Origin: Deinococcus aerolatus
GTDB lineage: Bacteria > Deinococcota > Deinococci > Deinococcales > Deinococcaceae
DNA: 64,000 nucleotides
Direction: 5' to 3'
NCBI RefSeq assembly: GCF_014647055.1
Contig: NZ_BMOL01000012.1
Span: forward strand, 73,146 to 137,145
Numbering within the stretch: the first letter of the stretch is position 1; each line of letters opens with the position of its first letter. Shown piece after piece: positions 1 to 8,372 of this stretch. A program made the translations under genes and the position numbers. Under the pieces are notes generated by a model, which searched no databases, had not been told where the DNA came from, and worked only from the letters and a program-made list of their open reading frames with translations.

Positions 1-570
1 GTCCGAGCTGTACACGACGGCAGCGTCCGCCTCACCCAGCTGCACCTTGAGGGCCACCTGACGCACATTCGGCTCCTCACTGACCACATTTTTAAGAAAC
101 TGGCCGGAAAAATTCTTGCCGTAGGCCCCCGATTTGTCAATGGCGCTGAGCATGCGGCGGGTGTAGTCGCCAACCGGCACGGCCCTGTCCGCAATCACGA
201 GCTTGACCCCCGGTTTGCTCAGGTCCGTCAGGGTCTGTACCCGGTCATTGTTTCTCGGCGCGATGACGGCCAGCCGGTTGCTCAGGAAAGGCTGACCGCT
301 GCCCAGCAGACCGGATTTCACCAGCGGATCAAACTGGGCGCTGTTGGCACTGGCATACACATCGGCCCGCGCGCCGTTCGTCAGCTGCGTCCTGAGCGCC
401 TGCGATCCGGCGAACTGGAAGAGGGTGGTGTGGCCAGTTTTTGCGTCGAACGCCTTCCCAATGTCTGCAAAGGCGTCAGTCAACGAGGCGGCGGCGAAGA
501 CGGTCAGGTTGGCCGCGCCGGCGCTGCCCAGGCTCAGGAGCAGGGTGGAGACGAGAAGGGTTATTTTCAT
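1..570 (-). CDS. modA: Molybdate ABC transporter substrate-binding protein (partial)
   Basis: This gene runs off the left edge, so only the N-terminal ~190 residues are present. It starts at ATG 570 and reads MKITLLVSTLLLSLGSAGA, a standard signal peptide, followed by NLTVFAAASLTDAF, the ModA hallmark at the mature N-terminus. Later motifs (FQFAGSQALRTQL, ADVYASANSAQ, LVIADRAVPVGDYTRRML) fit the type-II periplasmic binding fold of ModA/WtpA. The protein would capture molybdate or tungstate outside the membrane and hand it to ModBC, which should lie beyond the edge. The gene lies 37 nt downstream of a regulator carrying a ModA-like domain, on the same strand, so the two are probably co-transcribed. 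Family call is secure; the oxyanion is inferred. Confidence 0.9.
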   Translation of the reverse strand, partial: MKITLLVSTLLLSLGSAGAANLTVFAAASLTDAFADIGKAFDAKTGHTTLFQFAGSQALRTQLTNGARADVYASANSAQFDPLVKSGLLGSGQPFLSNRLAVIAPRNNDRVQTLTDLSKPGVKLVIADRAVPVGDYTRRMLSAIDKSGAYGKNFSGQFLKNVVSEEPNVRQVALKVQLGEADAAVVYSSD

Positions 571-607
571 CCTGAACCTCGGGGAACTTGACACCGTGCG
601 CGGCACT

Positions 608-1738
608 TCACGAAACCACCGCCCGCACCTGTCCCACCTGCGCCGCGTCGTAGCCGCCCAGGGCGCTTAACTCCAGCAGGAAGGCCGCGCTGCGGGCCGT
701 GTGCAGCAGCGCCAGCACCGCCGGATGGCTCAGGTGCGCTGCAGGCACGATGAGATCGAAATGTTCGCGTTGCAACGGGACAAAGTGCAGCCCCAGGGCC
801 TGCGCGGCCACGCGGGGACCGGGGGCCACGTCTGCGGCCCCCGACTGCACACGCCGGGCCGCGTCCAGTGGGGAGGCCGCCTCGTCCTGGTAGCCGGGCA
901 GCGCCTGCCGCTCGGCCGCACTGAAGTGCGCCGCGTCCAGCCATGCGTCCAGCATCAGGCGGCTGCCCGCGCCGGGATCACGGTTGATCAGGCGCAGGCC
1001 GCCGCCGCGCAGATCGTCCACGCCCCGGATGCCGCCGGGATTGCCCGCCGCGGTGAGCAGGCCCTGCTCCCAGGTCCACAGCGCAATGACATGGACCGGC
1101 TGGCCCAGCGCCAGGTTCCGCACGAAGGGCAGGTTGGACTCGCCCGTCCCGGCGTCCCACAGGTGAATGCCGGCCAGATGGGCCTCTGCGGCGGCCAGAC
1201 CCGCCAGGGCCGCCTGACTGGAGACCGGGCGCACGATCACACGCAGGTCCGGGAAGGCCAGGCAGGTGTGGGCGGCCAGCAGGTCCAGCGAGGGATCGCA
1301 GCCGATCAGCACCGCCGATCGCCCCGCCAGCTCCAGCGCGCCGCTGAGCTTCACGTCCACGTGCGGGCCATGGCAGGCCGTGACCACGCCGTCAGCGCGC
1401 TGGCCGAGCCCTGGCGCCCCCTGAAGGGCCACGGCCAGAAGGTCCTGATCCAGCCGCGCCAGCTGCACCCGCTGTCCGGTGGGGGAGACAGCTGGGTCAC
1501 CGATGAGCCGCGCCCGCACTGTGTCGGGCGTCAGATGGAACAGCTCGTCAACCCGGCAGCCCAGGGCCTGCGCGAGCCGCAACGCCACCACGGTGGTGGG
1601 GGCCGAGACACCGCCTTCGATATTGTGTAGGGCCTGACGCGTGATGCCCGCCCGCCGTGCCAGCTCGGTCGGCCCCAGCCCAGCGTCCTTGCGGCGCTGC
1701 TGCACGGAGGAGTGGAGCACGCCCGCAGTAAACGACAT
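608..1738 (-). CDS. HTH (XRE-type) regulator fused to a molybdate-binding-like PBP domain
   Basis: The 376-residue protein has an XRE helix-turn-helix at about residues 10-65 (TELARRAGITRQALHNIEGG). A long C-terminal domain of the PBP-like family (Pfam PF12727/COG1910 type, soluble periplasmic-binding fold) follows. Members of this architecture are thought to sense molybdate or a related ligand in the cytoplasm and act where ModE is absent. The position directly upstream of modA supports a role as the local molybdate-transport regulator, probably autoregulated. Start ATG 1738 is favoured because an excellent promoter lies immediately before it (-35 TTGACC, 17-bp spacer, -10 TACGCT, then 5 nt), implying a leaderless transcript. 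Ligand and sign of regulation are inferred. Confidence 0.85.
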   Translation of the reverse strand: MSFTAGVLHSSVQQRRKDAGLGPTELARRAGITRQALHNIEGGVSAPTTVVALRLAQALGCRVDELFHLTPDTVRARLIGDPAVSPTGQRVQLARLDQDLLAVALQGAPGLGQRADGVVTACHGPHVDVKLSGALELAGRSAVLIGCDPSLDLLAAHTCLAFPDLRVIVRPVSSQAALAGLAAAEAHLAGIHLWDAGTGESNLPFVRNLALGQPVHVIALWTWEQGLLTAAGNPGGIRGVDDLRGGGLRLINRDPGAGSRLMLDAWLDAAHFSAAERQALPGYQDEAASPLDAARRVQSGAADVAPGPRVAAQALGLHFVPLQREHFDLIVPAAHLSHPAVLALLHTARSAAFLLELSALGGYDAAQVGQVRAVVS

Positions 1739-1783
1739 GCCTGAGCGTAGCGTCCAGTAGACGGAAGGTCAAATCAAATTGAC
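1736..1783 (-). promoter_or_regulatory. Leaderless promoter and candidate operator of the HTH/PBP regulator
   Basis: On the minus strand TTGACC (plus coordinates 1767-1772) is followed by a 17-bp spacer and TACGCT (1744-1749). ATG begins 5 nt later, so transcription would start at or next to the start codon. An inverted repeat GTCAA-N6-TTGAC (1768-1783) overlaps the -35 box, a plausible autoregulatory operator. Seen directly in sequence; function is inferred. Confidence 0.6.
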
Positions 1784-1903
1784 GCCGCCGCGCCCTCGAA
1801 CACAAAGGGCGCGGTTCCCGCGGTGGTGGACGTGGTGGGGACCGCGCAGGAGGAGATGCTTGAAGGCTATGGCCCCCCGCAAGAGCCCAGGCGAGGCCGG
1901 CTC

Positions 1904-3049
1904 TCAGAGCCGTTCGATGATAGTGGCCGTGGCCATGCCGTGGCCGATGCACATGGTCTGCAGGCCGAAGGTGCCGCCCGTGGCTTCCAGCCCGCTGAGC
2001 ATCTTGGCCATCAGCCCGGCCCCACTGGCGCCCAGAGGGTGCCCGTGGGCAATCGCGCCGCCCCAGGGATTGACCCGGGCGGCGTCGGCCCCCAGTTCGT
2101 GCGTCCACGCCAGCGCCACGCTGGCGAAGGCCTCGTTGATCTCGATCCAGTCGATGTCGCCCAGGGTCATTCCGGCCCTGGCCAGCGCCTTGCGGGTGGC
2201 GGGAATCACGCCCGTCAGTTGCATGGTGGGGTCGTCGCCCACCACCACGCGGGCCACGAACCGGGCGCGGGGCCGCAGACCGTCGGCCACCGCGATGTCC
2301 CGGTCGCCCACCAGCACGGCGGCAGCCCCGTCGCTGATCTGGCTGGCGTTTCCGGCGGTAACCACGCCTGCGTCGCGGAACGGCGTTTTCAGGGTCGCCA
2401 TCCTGGCCGGGTCGACGGCGCCGCGCACGCCCTCATCGTGCTGCAGCGTGATGGCCTGTCCCCCGGCGTCCATCCCGGGGGCCGGCAGCAGTTCGGCGTG
2501 CAGGTGGCGCGACCCCTCGGCGCGGCGGTGGCTCTCCGCGGCAAAGGCGTCGAGCATCTCGCGGGTCAGGTCCCACGCGTCGGCAATGCGCTCCGCGCTT
2601 TCCCCCTGGTGAATCAGGTCAACCCTGGCCAGCAGTTCGGGATTAAGGCGCTCGAAGCCGCCACCGATGTCGCTGAACATCGGCACGCGGGTCATGCTCT
2701 CGACGCCGCAGCCGATGGCGTAGCCCAGGTCACCCGCGTCCACGCCCTGCGACGCAAAGTGCACGGCCTGCTGCCCACTGCCGCACATGCGGTTGAGGCT
2801 CAGGGCCGGCACCTCGGCGGGAAACCCGGCCATCAGTACCGCCAGCCGCCCGACGTTCGCGCCCTGCTCGCCCGTCTGCGTGACGGCCCCGGTAATCACG
2901 TCCTCAACCTTGCTGGCGTCCAGGCCGGCGCGGGCCATCAGCCCGTTCAGGGCGAAGGCAAGCAGGGCGTCGGGGCGCACCTCGCGGTAGGCCCCACCGC
3001 GCCTGCCGTAGGGGGTGCGGACTGCTTCCAGAATAACGGCTTCTCTCAT
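1904..3049 (-). CDS. Acetyl-CoA acyltransferase (thiolase)
   Basis: A 381-residue thiolase that cleaves 3-ketoacyl-CoA with CoA, the last step of beta-oxidation (or condenses acetyl-CoA). Signatures are complete: nucleophile Cys89 in NRMCGSGQQA, NEAFA near 305-309, His337 in GGAIAHGHPLGASGA, and Cys367 in MCIGHGMA. The last motif is CIGHG rather than the usual CIGGG. I chose ATG 3049 over an upstream in-frame start at 3109 because AAGGAG lies just before it and family members begin MREAVI-like. It is the third gene of a leftward operon after an acyl-CoA dehydrogenase and an SDR dehydrogenase, so a degradative role is likely. Chain-length or branched-chain specificity cannot be read from sequence. 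Confidence 0.9.
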   Translation of the reverse strand: MREAVILEAVRTPYGRRGGAYREVRPDALLAFALNGLMARAGLDASKVEDVITGAVTQTGEQGANVGRLAVLMAGFPAEVPALSLNRMCGSGQQAVHFASQGVDAGDLGYAIGCGVESMTRVPMFSDIGGGFERLNPELLARVDLIHQGESAERIADAWDLTREMLDAFAAESHRRAEGSRHLHAELLPAPGMDAGGQAITLQHDEGVRGAVDPARMATLKTPFRDAGVVTAGNASQISDGAAAVLVGDRDIAVADGLRPRARFVARVVVGDDPTMQLTGVIPATRKALARAGMTLGDIDWIEINEAFASVALAWTHELGADAARVNPWGGAIAHGHPLGASGAGLMAKMLSGLEATGGTFGLQTMCIGHGMATATIIERL

Positions 3050-3143
3050 GGCTTCTCCTTGTGTTCCGGGCTGGCGTGTTCCAGGCAGGTGCCGGGGCGC
3101 CGCACGCACTGTTCCTGGCCGCGCCGTGGTGCTGTTCCGGCCC

Positions 3144-3905
3144 TCACCTCGGCGCCATCCGGACCGCGCCGTCCAGCCGGATGGTCTCGCCGTTGAGCAT
3201 CTGGTTCTCGAAGATGTGTCTGACCAGCGCGGCGTACTCGTCGGCGCGGCCCAGACGGCTGGGAAACGGCACCTGCTGGCCCAGCGAGTCCTGGGCCTCT
3301 TGCGGCAGTCCCCTCAGCATGGGCGTCTCGAAGATGCCAGGGGCCACCGTAACCACGCGGATCCCGCTGCGGGCGAGGTCGCGGGCAATCGGCAGCGTCA
3401 TACCCACCACGCCGCCCTTGCTGGCCGCGTAGGCCGCCTGCCCGATCTGACCGTCGAAGGCGGCCACCGAGGCGGTGTTGACGATCACGCCCCGCTCACC
3501 CGACTCGCCGGGCACGTTGTCCAGCATGACCTGGGCCGCCAGCCGGATCACGTTGAAGGTGCCCAGCAGGTTCACCCGCACCGTGCGTTCAAAGACGTCC
3601 AGGGGGTGGGGGCCGCGCTTGCCTGCGGTGGTGGCTGCTGGAGCAATCCCGGCGCAGCTGACCGCGCCGTGCAGGGTGCCAAATTTCTCCAGTCCGGCCT
3701 GCAGCGCTGCCTGCACGTCGACCTCGCTGCTCACGTCGGCCCGCACGAACAGCCCGCCGAGCTCCTGGGCAAGCGGTTCACCTTCCGCGGCATTCAGGTC
3801 GAGCATCAGCGGAAACCCGCCGGCCCCGGCCACCATCCGGGCGGTCCCGGCCCCCAGGCCGGAGGCGGCCCCCGTGATGAGTACAGCCCTGTCTTTCAGA
3901 TTCAT
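3144..3905 (-). CDS. SDR dehydrogenase, 3-hydroxyacyl-CoA dehydrogenase type-2-like
   Basis: A 253-residue short-chain dehydrogenase. Visible features are the TGAASGLG cofactor loop (11-18), Asp36 after beta-2 (MLDLN, favouring NAD+), and the catalytic set Ser146, Tyr159 and Lys163 (YAASK). The NNAG segment is replaced by SCAG. Sequence character matches the HSD17B10/type-2 3-hydroxyacyl-CoA dehydrogenase group, which oxidises 3-hydroxyacyl-CoA or 2-methyl-3-hydroxybutyryl-CoA. A GGAGGGG ribosome site precedes the start. Position between an acyl-CoA dehydrogenase and a thiolase supports the hydroxyacyl-CoA role. The operon lacks an enoyl-CoA hydratase, which must come from elsewhere. Confidence 0.85.
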   Translation of the reverse strand: MNLKDRAVLITGAASGLGAGTARMVAGAGGFPLMLDLNAAEGEPLAQELGGLFVRADVSSEVDVQAALQAGLEKFGTLHGAVSCAGIAPAATTAGKRGPHPLDVFERTVRVNLLGTFNVIRLAAQVMLDNVPGESGERGVIVNTASVAAFDGQIGQAAYAASKGGVVGMTLPIARDLARSGIRVVTVAPGIFETPMLRGLPQEAQDSLGQQVPFPSRLGRADEYAALVRHIFENQMLNGETIRLDGAVRMAPR

Positions 3906-3947
3906 GTGTCCCCTCCTGGGTGTGCTGGTTGCGCCGGACGCACCGGA

Positions 3948-5093
3948 CTAGCGCTGCAACTCGCGGGCGATCACCAGTTTCTGGATCTCGCTGGTGCCCT
4001 CGTAGATCTGCAGCACCTTGGCGTCCCGGAACAGTTTCTCGACCGGATACTCCGTCGAATACCCCATGCCGCCGAAAATCTGCACGGCCTCGGTGGCCGC
4101 CGCCATCACGCTCTCGGCGGCGAACAGCTTGGCCTGCGACGCGGCCAGGGTGTTGCGCTGCCCGTGGTCAACGAGCCACGCGGCGCGGTAGGTCAGCAGA
4201 CGGGCCGCTTCCAGCGAGGTGGACATCTCGGCCAGCTTGGCCGCCACCAGCTGATGGCGGATGATCGGCTGACCCATCGTCTGCCGCGTCTGCGCGTAGG
4301 CCAGGCTCTCTTCCAGGCAGCGGGCATGCACGCCCACGCCGAACGCGGCCACCATCGGACGCGAGTGGTCGAAGGCGTCCATTGCAATGGAAAAGCCCTG
4401 TCCCTCGGCCCCGATGCGCTGGGAAGCGGGGATGCGGCAGCCGTCGAAGAACACCTCGCAGGTGGGCGCGCAGCGCTGCCCCAGCTTGTCCAGCGGTTCA
4501 CCGACACTCAGTCCCGGCGTGCCGCGCTCGACGATAAAGACGCTCAGGCCCCGGCTGCCCCCCGCACCGGTCAGGCTGTCCCCGGTTCGGGCAAACACCA
4601 CGAAGAACGAGGCGCGGTCCGCATTGCTGATCCAGGTCTTGCTGCCCGACAAGACGTAATGGTCGCCGTCGCGCGCCGCGCGGGTCTGCAGCCCGGCCAC
4701 GTCGCTGCCCGCGCCCGGCTCCGTCGCGGCGTAGGACGCCAGTTCTCCCGCCACCAGCCGGGGCAAAACCCACTGCTTTTGCTGCTCGCTTCCGTGATGA
4801 ATGATGGCGTCGGCGGCCAGCGAGTTGATGCTCAGCGCCGCGCCGACGCCCACACACCCCCGGCACAGCTCCTCGGTGACCAGGGTCAGCGCCAGACAGC
4901 CCAGCCCCGCGCCGCCGTAGGCTTCCGGCACCGTCAGGTTCAGCAGCCCGAGGGCCAGGGCCTGATTGTAGATGGCCTGCGGAAACGCCTTGGTCCGGTC
5001 CAGCAGCGCCGCCTGCGGAATGATCTCGCGCGCAGTAAACGTGCGGGCGAGCTGCTGAAGCTGGCGTTCTTCTGGGTTGAGCAAAAAATCCAC
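3948..5093 (-). CDS. Acyl-CoA dehydrogenase
   Basis: A 381-residue FAD enzyme of the acyl-CoA dehydrogenase family, performing alpha-beta desaturation of acyl-CoA and passing electrons to ETF. It shows the ATEPGAGSDVAG flavin/substrate segment, SGSKTWISNA, and the catalytic base Glu365 in QIYEGTSEIQKLVIAREL. The C-terminal QIFGGMGYSTEYPVEKLFRDAKV is canonical. The start codon is GTG 5093 with GGGAGGG upstream. It is first in the leftward operon with the SDR and thiolase, and divergent from a GntR/FadR-type regulator with a palindromic operator between. Short or branched acyl-CoA substrates (for example in isoleucine or valine breakdown) fit the neighbourhood, but this is inference. Confidence 0.92.
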   Translation of the reverse strand: MDFLLNPEERQLQQLARTFTAREIIPQAALLDRTKAFPQAIYNQALALGLLNLTVPEAYGGAGLGCLALTLVTEELCRGCVGVGAALSINSLAADAIIHHGSEQQKQWVLPRLVAGELASYAATEPGAGSDVAGLQTRAARDGDHYVLSGSKTWISNADRASFFVVFARTGDSLTGAGGSRGLSVFIVERGTPGLSVGEPLDKLGQRCAPTCEVFFDGCRIPASQRIGAEGQGFSIAMDAFDHSRPMVAAFGVGVHARCLEESLAYAQTRQTMGQPIIRHQLVAAKLAEMSTSLEAARLLTYRAAWLVDHGQRNTLAASQAKLFAAESVMAAATEAVQIFGGMGYSTEYPVEKLFRDAKVLQIYEGTSEIQKLVIARELQR

Positions 5094-5155
5094 GGGGGCC
5101 CTCCCTGGGCGCGTGCCTGCCGCGCTGGGCCGACAGACGACTGTATCGCTCGGTC

Positions 5156-5173
5156 AATTGAGTATACTCAATT
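5156..5173. promoter_or_regulatory. 18-bp perfect palindrome, probable GntR/FadR operator
   Basis: AATTGAGTATACTCAATT is a perfect 18-bp palindrome in the divergent region between the acyl-CoA dehydrogenase operon (start 5093) and the GntR regulator. Its core contains TATACT on both strands, so it can overlap a -10 box. Position and symmetry fit binding by the neighbouring dimeric regulator. The symmetry is seen; the binding partner is inferred. Confidence 0.65.
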
Positions 5174-5263
5174 CATCACGCCTATCCAGATTGTGGGCCG
5201 GCAAACATGAAGCGCCGCCCGGTACCACGCTTCCAGGCCACCGGTCTACACTGCGCTGACCCG

Positions 5264-6001
5264 ATGCCCATGGACGCCCACCTGTTGCCCCAGCCTCCTG
5301 CCCGGTCGCGTGCCAGCGATGGGGTTGCCGCCCACATCCAGCGGGAAATCCGTCGCCGCCAGCTGCAACCCGGTGACCGGATCTGCGCGGAGCGGGACCT
5401 TCAGGCCGCCACCGGCGTGAGCCGGGCGGGGGTGCGCGAGAGTCTGCGGATGCTGGAACATGAGGGGCTGATCCGGACAAAGACAGGGCCTGGCGGCGGA
5501 ATTCTGGTGGGTGAACCGGCGGCCGCTCCCCTGGGCCGCACGGTCGAGGCATTCCGCCACCTGTCGGGGGTGAGTCCCGAAGCGCTGCTGGACGCCTGGT
5601 TTGAACTGGCCGTGACCTGTACGCGTCTGGCGGCCGGGCGGGCGCAGGCCCATGACATCGCCGATCTTCAGCAGACCGCGGATGCCTACCGGGCGCTGGA
5701 TTTCGAGCAGGCGAGTTTCGACCGCGTGGCGCGGCTCAACCTCGGCTTCATTCGCCGCACGGCTGAGGCGGCCTATAACCCCATTCTGAGCCTGTTTCTG
5801 GAGGCCCTGATTGACCTGATCTACTCGGCGGCGGCGGCCCGCCCACCCAGTCTCCGTCAGCGGCGGGAACTGGTGGGGGTCCACGACGGCATCGTGCAGG
5901 CGCTGAAAACCGGCGACGCCGATGCGGCCGTCCGCCGCATGACCCGCCACCTGCGTGCGGTCCGGGCGCTGCTTGAGGGAGGGGTGGGCCGCGTCGGCTG
6001 A
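5264..6001 (+). CDS. GntR-family regulator with FCD (FadR-type) domain
   Basis: A winged helix-turn-helix (VAAHIQREIRRRQLQPGDRI, then ERDLQAATGVSRAGVRESLR) is followed by an all-helical FCD ligand-binding domain with the usual acidic/histidine pattern. It diverges from the acyl-CoA dehydrogenase/SDR/thiolase operon and probably represses it, releasing on an acyl-CoA or related ligand. Start is uncertain: in-frame ATGs occur at 5207, 5264 and 5270, none with a good ribosome site. I chose 5264 because TACACT (-10-like, 5247-5252) lies just before it and the HTH begins about 15 residues later, as is usual. The 5207 start would add 19 residues. The FadR-like assignment is firm, the ligand unknown. 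Confidence 0.85.
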   Translation: MPMDAHLLPQPPARSRASDGVAAHIQREIRRRQLQPGDRICAERDLQAATGVSRAGVRESLRMLEHEGLIRTKTGPGGGILVGEPAAAPLGRTVEAFRHLSGVSPEALLDAWFELAVTCTRLAAGRAQAHDIADLQQTADAYRALDFEQASFDRVARLNLGFIRRTAEAAYNPILSLFLEALIDLIYSAAAARPPSLRQRRELVGVHDGIVQALKTGDADAAVRRMTRHLRAVRALLEGGVGRVG

Positions 6002-6015
6002 AGCGCCGCGCCGCG

Positions 6016-6993
6016 CTACAGCGTGATCCGCCGGCCCTCACGCGCCGACTGCAACAGGGCGTCAATCACCCTGGCCTGCTGCACGGCGTCCTCAGGCGGA
6101 TACAGGGCGGCCTCCTCGCCGCGCACAACCCGCTGAAAGTGCGCGGCCATCAGGGCGTAGCCGTTGCCGGGGCTCACTGCTTGCCTCTGACCGTCGCGGG
6201 TCAGGGCAAAGTCGTTCTCATCGCTGAAAAATGCCCGGTCCAGCTCCATCACGCCGCCCGTGCCCAGCACCTGCGCGCGGCCGATGCGTCCCCCGGACAG
6301 CCAGTCGAAGCCGCAGTCGATGCTGGCCAGCGCTCCGTTGCCAACGTGGCTGTAATCCAGCACGGCGGACATCGAGACGTCCACGCGGTCCGGCGTCCAG
6401 CGGGCCTGCGCCGTGACCGCCAGCGGCTCGCCCAGCAGCATCCGGGCCTCGTTGACCGGGTAACAGCCGATGTCGTAGAGGGCGCCGCCGCCCAGATCCG
6501 GATGCAGGCGAATGTCGCCGGCGTCCCGCACGGTGAAGCCGAAGGCCCCCCGGTAAGCCCGGACCTCGCCCAGTTCGCCGCCCCGCACCGCGTCTATCAG
6601 GGCGCGGTGTTGGGGCGTGAAGCGGTAGGCAAAGCCCTCAAGCAGCGTCAGACCGGTGCGCCGGGCCACGTCGGTCAGCTGACCTGCCTCCTGGGCACTG
6701 AGGGTCAGGGGCTTTTCGGTCAGCACATGCTTGCCCGCTTCCAGCGCAGCTGCGCTCCAGGGGAGATGCAGCGCATTGGGCAAAGCGATGTACACCGCGT
6801 CCAGATCGGCGTCGATCACGGCCTGATAGCTGCCGGTTCTTGAAATACCCCAGTCGCTGGCGAACGTCTGGACACGGGCCGACTGCGGCTCCCGCGCGCC
6901 CAGCATCACCACGTCGCCGCCCGCGGCACGAATGGCTGGAATAAAGGCGCGGGCAATGCGGGCCGCGCCGAGAATGCCCCAACGGAATGTCAT
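6016..6993 (-). CDS. Gfo/Idh/MocA-family oxidoreductase
   Basis: A 325-residue NAD(P)-dependent sugar or cyclitol dehydrogenase. The N-terminal Rossmann loop is GILGAARIA (6-14), the family motif EKP lies at 93-95 ([10 protein letters not shown]), and the C-terminal Gfo/Idh/MocA domain contains [23 protein letters not shown]. It resembles the D-xylose/glucose-fructose oxidoreductase-type branch, so oxidation of a sugar hydroxyl is expected. It diverges from the LacI regulator of the amino-sugar cluster and shares its 250-bp control region, so it may belong to the same regulon. Substrate cannot be decided from sequence. Confidence 0.85.
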   Translation of the reverse strand: MTFRWGILGAARIARAFIPAIRAAGGDVVMLGAREPQSARVQTFASDWGISRTGSYQAVIDADLDAVYIALPNALHLPWSAAALEAGKHVLTEKPLTLSAQEAGQLTDVARRTGLTLLEGFAYRFTPQHRALIDAVRGGELGEVRAYRGAFGFTVRDAGDIRLHPDLGGGALYDIGCYPVNEARMLLGEPLAVTAQARWTPDRVDVSMSAVLDYSHVGNGALASIDCGFDWLSGGRIGRAQVLGTGGVMELDRAFFSDENDFALTRDGQRQAVSPGNGYALMAAHFQRVVRGEEAALYPPEDAVQQARVIDALLQSAREGRRITL

Positions 6994-7118
6994 GCCCCCA
7001 CCCTAGCGTCCTGGACAGCCTTGCTTTCTCTCCCTGCCCTGGCTGGCGCGCCCCGATACAGGCCCCCATCCACCGACGTAGGCGGTCAGAACACAGGGCG
7101 TCAGCTTCCCTTTGGCAC

Positions 7119-7178
7119 CGTTCAACTTGACTTCCAGACCCCGCCCGCTTAAGTTGAACGTGTCCACAATGTAACGTT
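7119..7178. promoter_or_regulatory. Divergent control region: 10-bp inverted repeats and an AACGTT core
   Basis: CGTTCAACTT (7119-7128) and AAGTTGAACG (7151-7160) are perfect 10-bp inverted repeats whose centres are 32 bp apart, about three helical turns. Each arm contains TTGAAC facing outward, so they may be the -35 elements of divergent promoters or paired operators. AACGTT (7173-7178), a common LacI-family operator core, follows and recurs at 8333-8338 ahead of the transporter gene. Function inferred. Confidence 0.5.
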
Positions 7179-7242
7179 TTCAGACGCTGCCGACCAGTCA
7201 CGCTCCGCATCAACGCCTGTTTCCCCAGGTCTTTGAGGTGCC

Positions 7243-8250
7243 ATGCCTGAACCCACGTCCACCGCCGTCATAACGTCCCCGCGCGGCTCGGGCATCCGTG
7301 AGGTGGCGCGGCTGGCGGGCGTGTCGATCGCCACCGTGTCGCGGGTGTTCAACGATGCGTCGGCCGTCAATCCCGACACGCGGCGGCGCGTGCTGGAGCG
7401 CGCCGCCGCGCTGGGCTACGAGCCAAGTTCGCTGGGCCGCAACCTGGCGCGGGGGCGCAGTGAACTGCTGGGATTGATCGTGCCGGATGTGTCTTTCCCG
7501 CTGTACGGCCAGATGATCAGCGGCATTGAGGACGTGCTGGGCCAGCGAGGCATGAGCATTCTGCTGGCGTCGAGTCACGACGACGCGGACCGTGAACTCG
7601 CGGCGTCCCGGCATCTGCTGCGGCACGCCGTGGACGGCGGTATCGTCATCAACTCTCAAACTGATGCGGCGCTGCCTTCGCCGCGCGGAGTGAACTGGGT
7701 TCATGTCTCTCCTGAGCACGGCATCTGGCCCTGCCGGGTGGAGCTGGACAACGTGGCGGGGGGAGGGTTGGCCGCCCTTGAATTGCTGCGCGCGGGGCGG
7801 CGACACGCAGCCTACATCGGTGCGCCGGGTCGGGAAAGCGCTGAGCGCGAGCGCGGGTTTGCCGCTGGGCTGCGCCGGGACGATCTGGCGTACCGCCGCG
7901 CCCAGGGCGACTACACCGAACTGTCGGGGACGCAGGCTGCCGACAGATTGCTGGAAGAATTCCCCGCGTTGGACGCCTTTTTTGTGGCGGGTGACCTGAT
8001 GGCGGCGGGGGTTTTGCGGGCGCTGCATCTGCGCGGATTGAGGGTGCCCGACGACGTGGCGGTGGTGGGCTTCGACGACGCTGTGCTCGCCTCGCTGCTG
8101 TACCCACGCCTGACCACAATCCGGCAGCCCGCCTACGAGATGGGCGCTGCAGCGGCGAGGTTGTCCCTGCAACTGCTTGCCGGCCTGAGGGCGGAGCCCG
8201 TGACCTTCCCGCCAGAACTGGTGCGGCGCGAGTCCACCGGGCCACCGTGA
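7243..8250 (+). CDS. LacI-family transcriptional regulator
   Basis: A 335-residue LacI/GalR repressor. The DNA-binding part has IREVARLAGVSIATVSRVFN followed by the hinge-helix region (RVLERAAALGYEPSSLGRNL). The remainder is a periplasmic-binding-type effector domain (LLGLIVPDVSFPLYGQM, VVGFDDAVLASLLYPRLTTI). A GAGG ribosome site precedes ATG 7243. It sits at the head of the oligopeptide-type transporter/GH4/NagB/NagK run and likely represses it, responding to an imported amino sugar or its phosphate. It is slightly separated from the transporter genes (122 nt), so an independent promoter lies between. Effector identity is inference from context. Confidence 0.9.
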   Translation: MPEPTSTAVITSPRGSGIREVARLAGVSIATVSRVFNDASAVNPDTRRRVLERAAALGYEPSSLGRNLARGRSELLGLIVPDVSFPLYGQMISGIEDVLGQRGMSILLASSHDDADRELAASRHLLRHAVDGGIVINSQTDAALPSPRGVNWVHVSPEHGIWPCRVELDNVAGGGLAALELLRAGRRHAAYIGAPGRESAERERGFAAGLRRDDLAYRRAQGDYTELSGTQAADRLLEEFPALDAFFVAGDLMAAGVLRALHLRGLRVPDDVAVVGFDDAVLASLLYPRLTTIRQPAYEMGAAAARLSLQLLAGLRAEPVTFPPELVRRESTGPP

Positions 8251-8332
8251 CGCCCACGCTGTGAAGGTTCCACCTTGTCGCCCCCCTCTTGAGCCTCGCC
8301 GCGTCCTCACCGTCACTATGTCCGCGCCGCTC

Positions 8333-8338
8333 AACGTT
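8333..8338. promoter_or_regulatory. AACGTT core, candidate LacI operator before the transporter operon
   Basis: AACGTT lies 35 bp before the solute-binding protein start and matches the core found in the regulator's own upstream region (7173-7178). A short inverted repeat AAGGT-N3-ACCTT (8264-8276) lies further upstream. Six-base cores arise by chance, so this is weak. Confidence 0.3.
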
Positions 8339-8372
8339 CGCGCGCCATCTCGTCTCCCTGGAGGAACCAGCC

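Noticed and set aside
701..1630. Long rightward open frame opposite the HTH/PBP regulator
   Set aside because: It mirrors the codon pattern of the real gene on the other strand, has no ribosome site and no family resemblance. Many such mirror frames occur in this GC-rich DNA and were left out.
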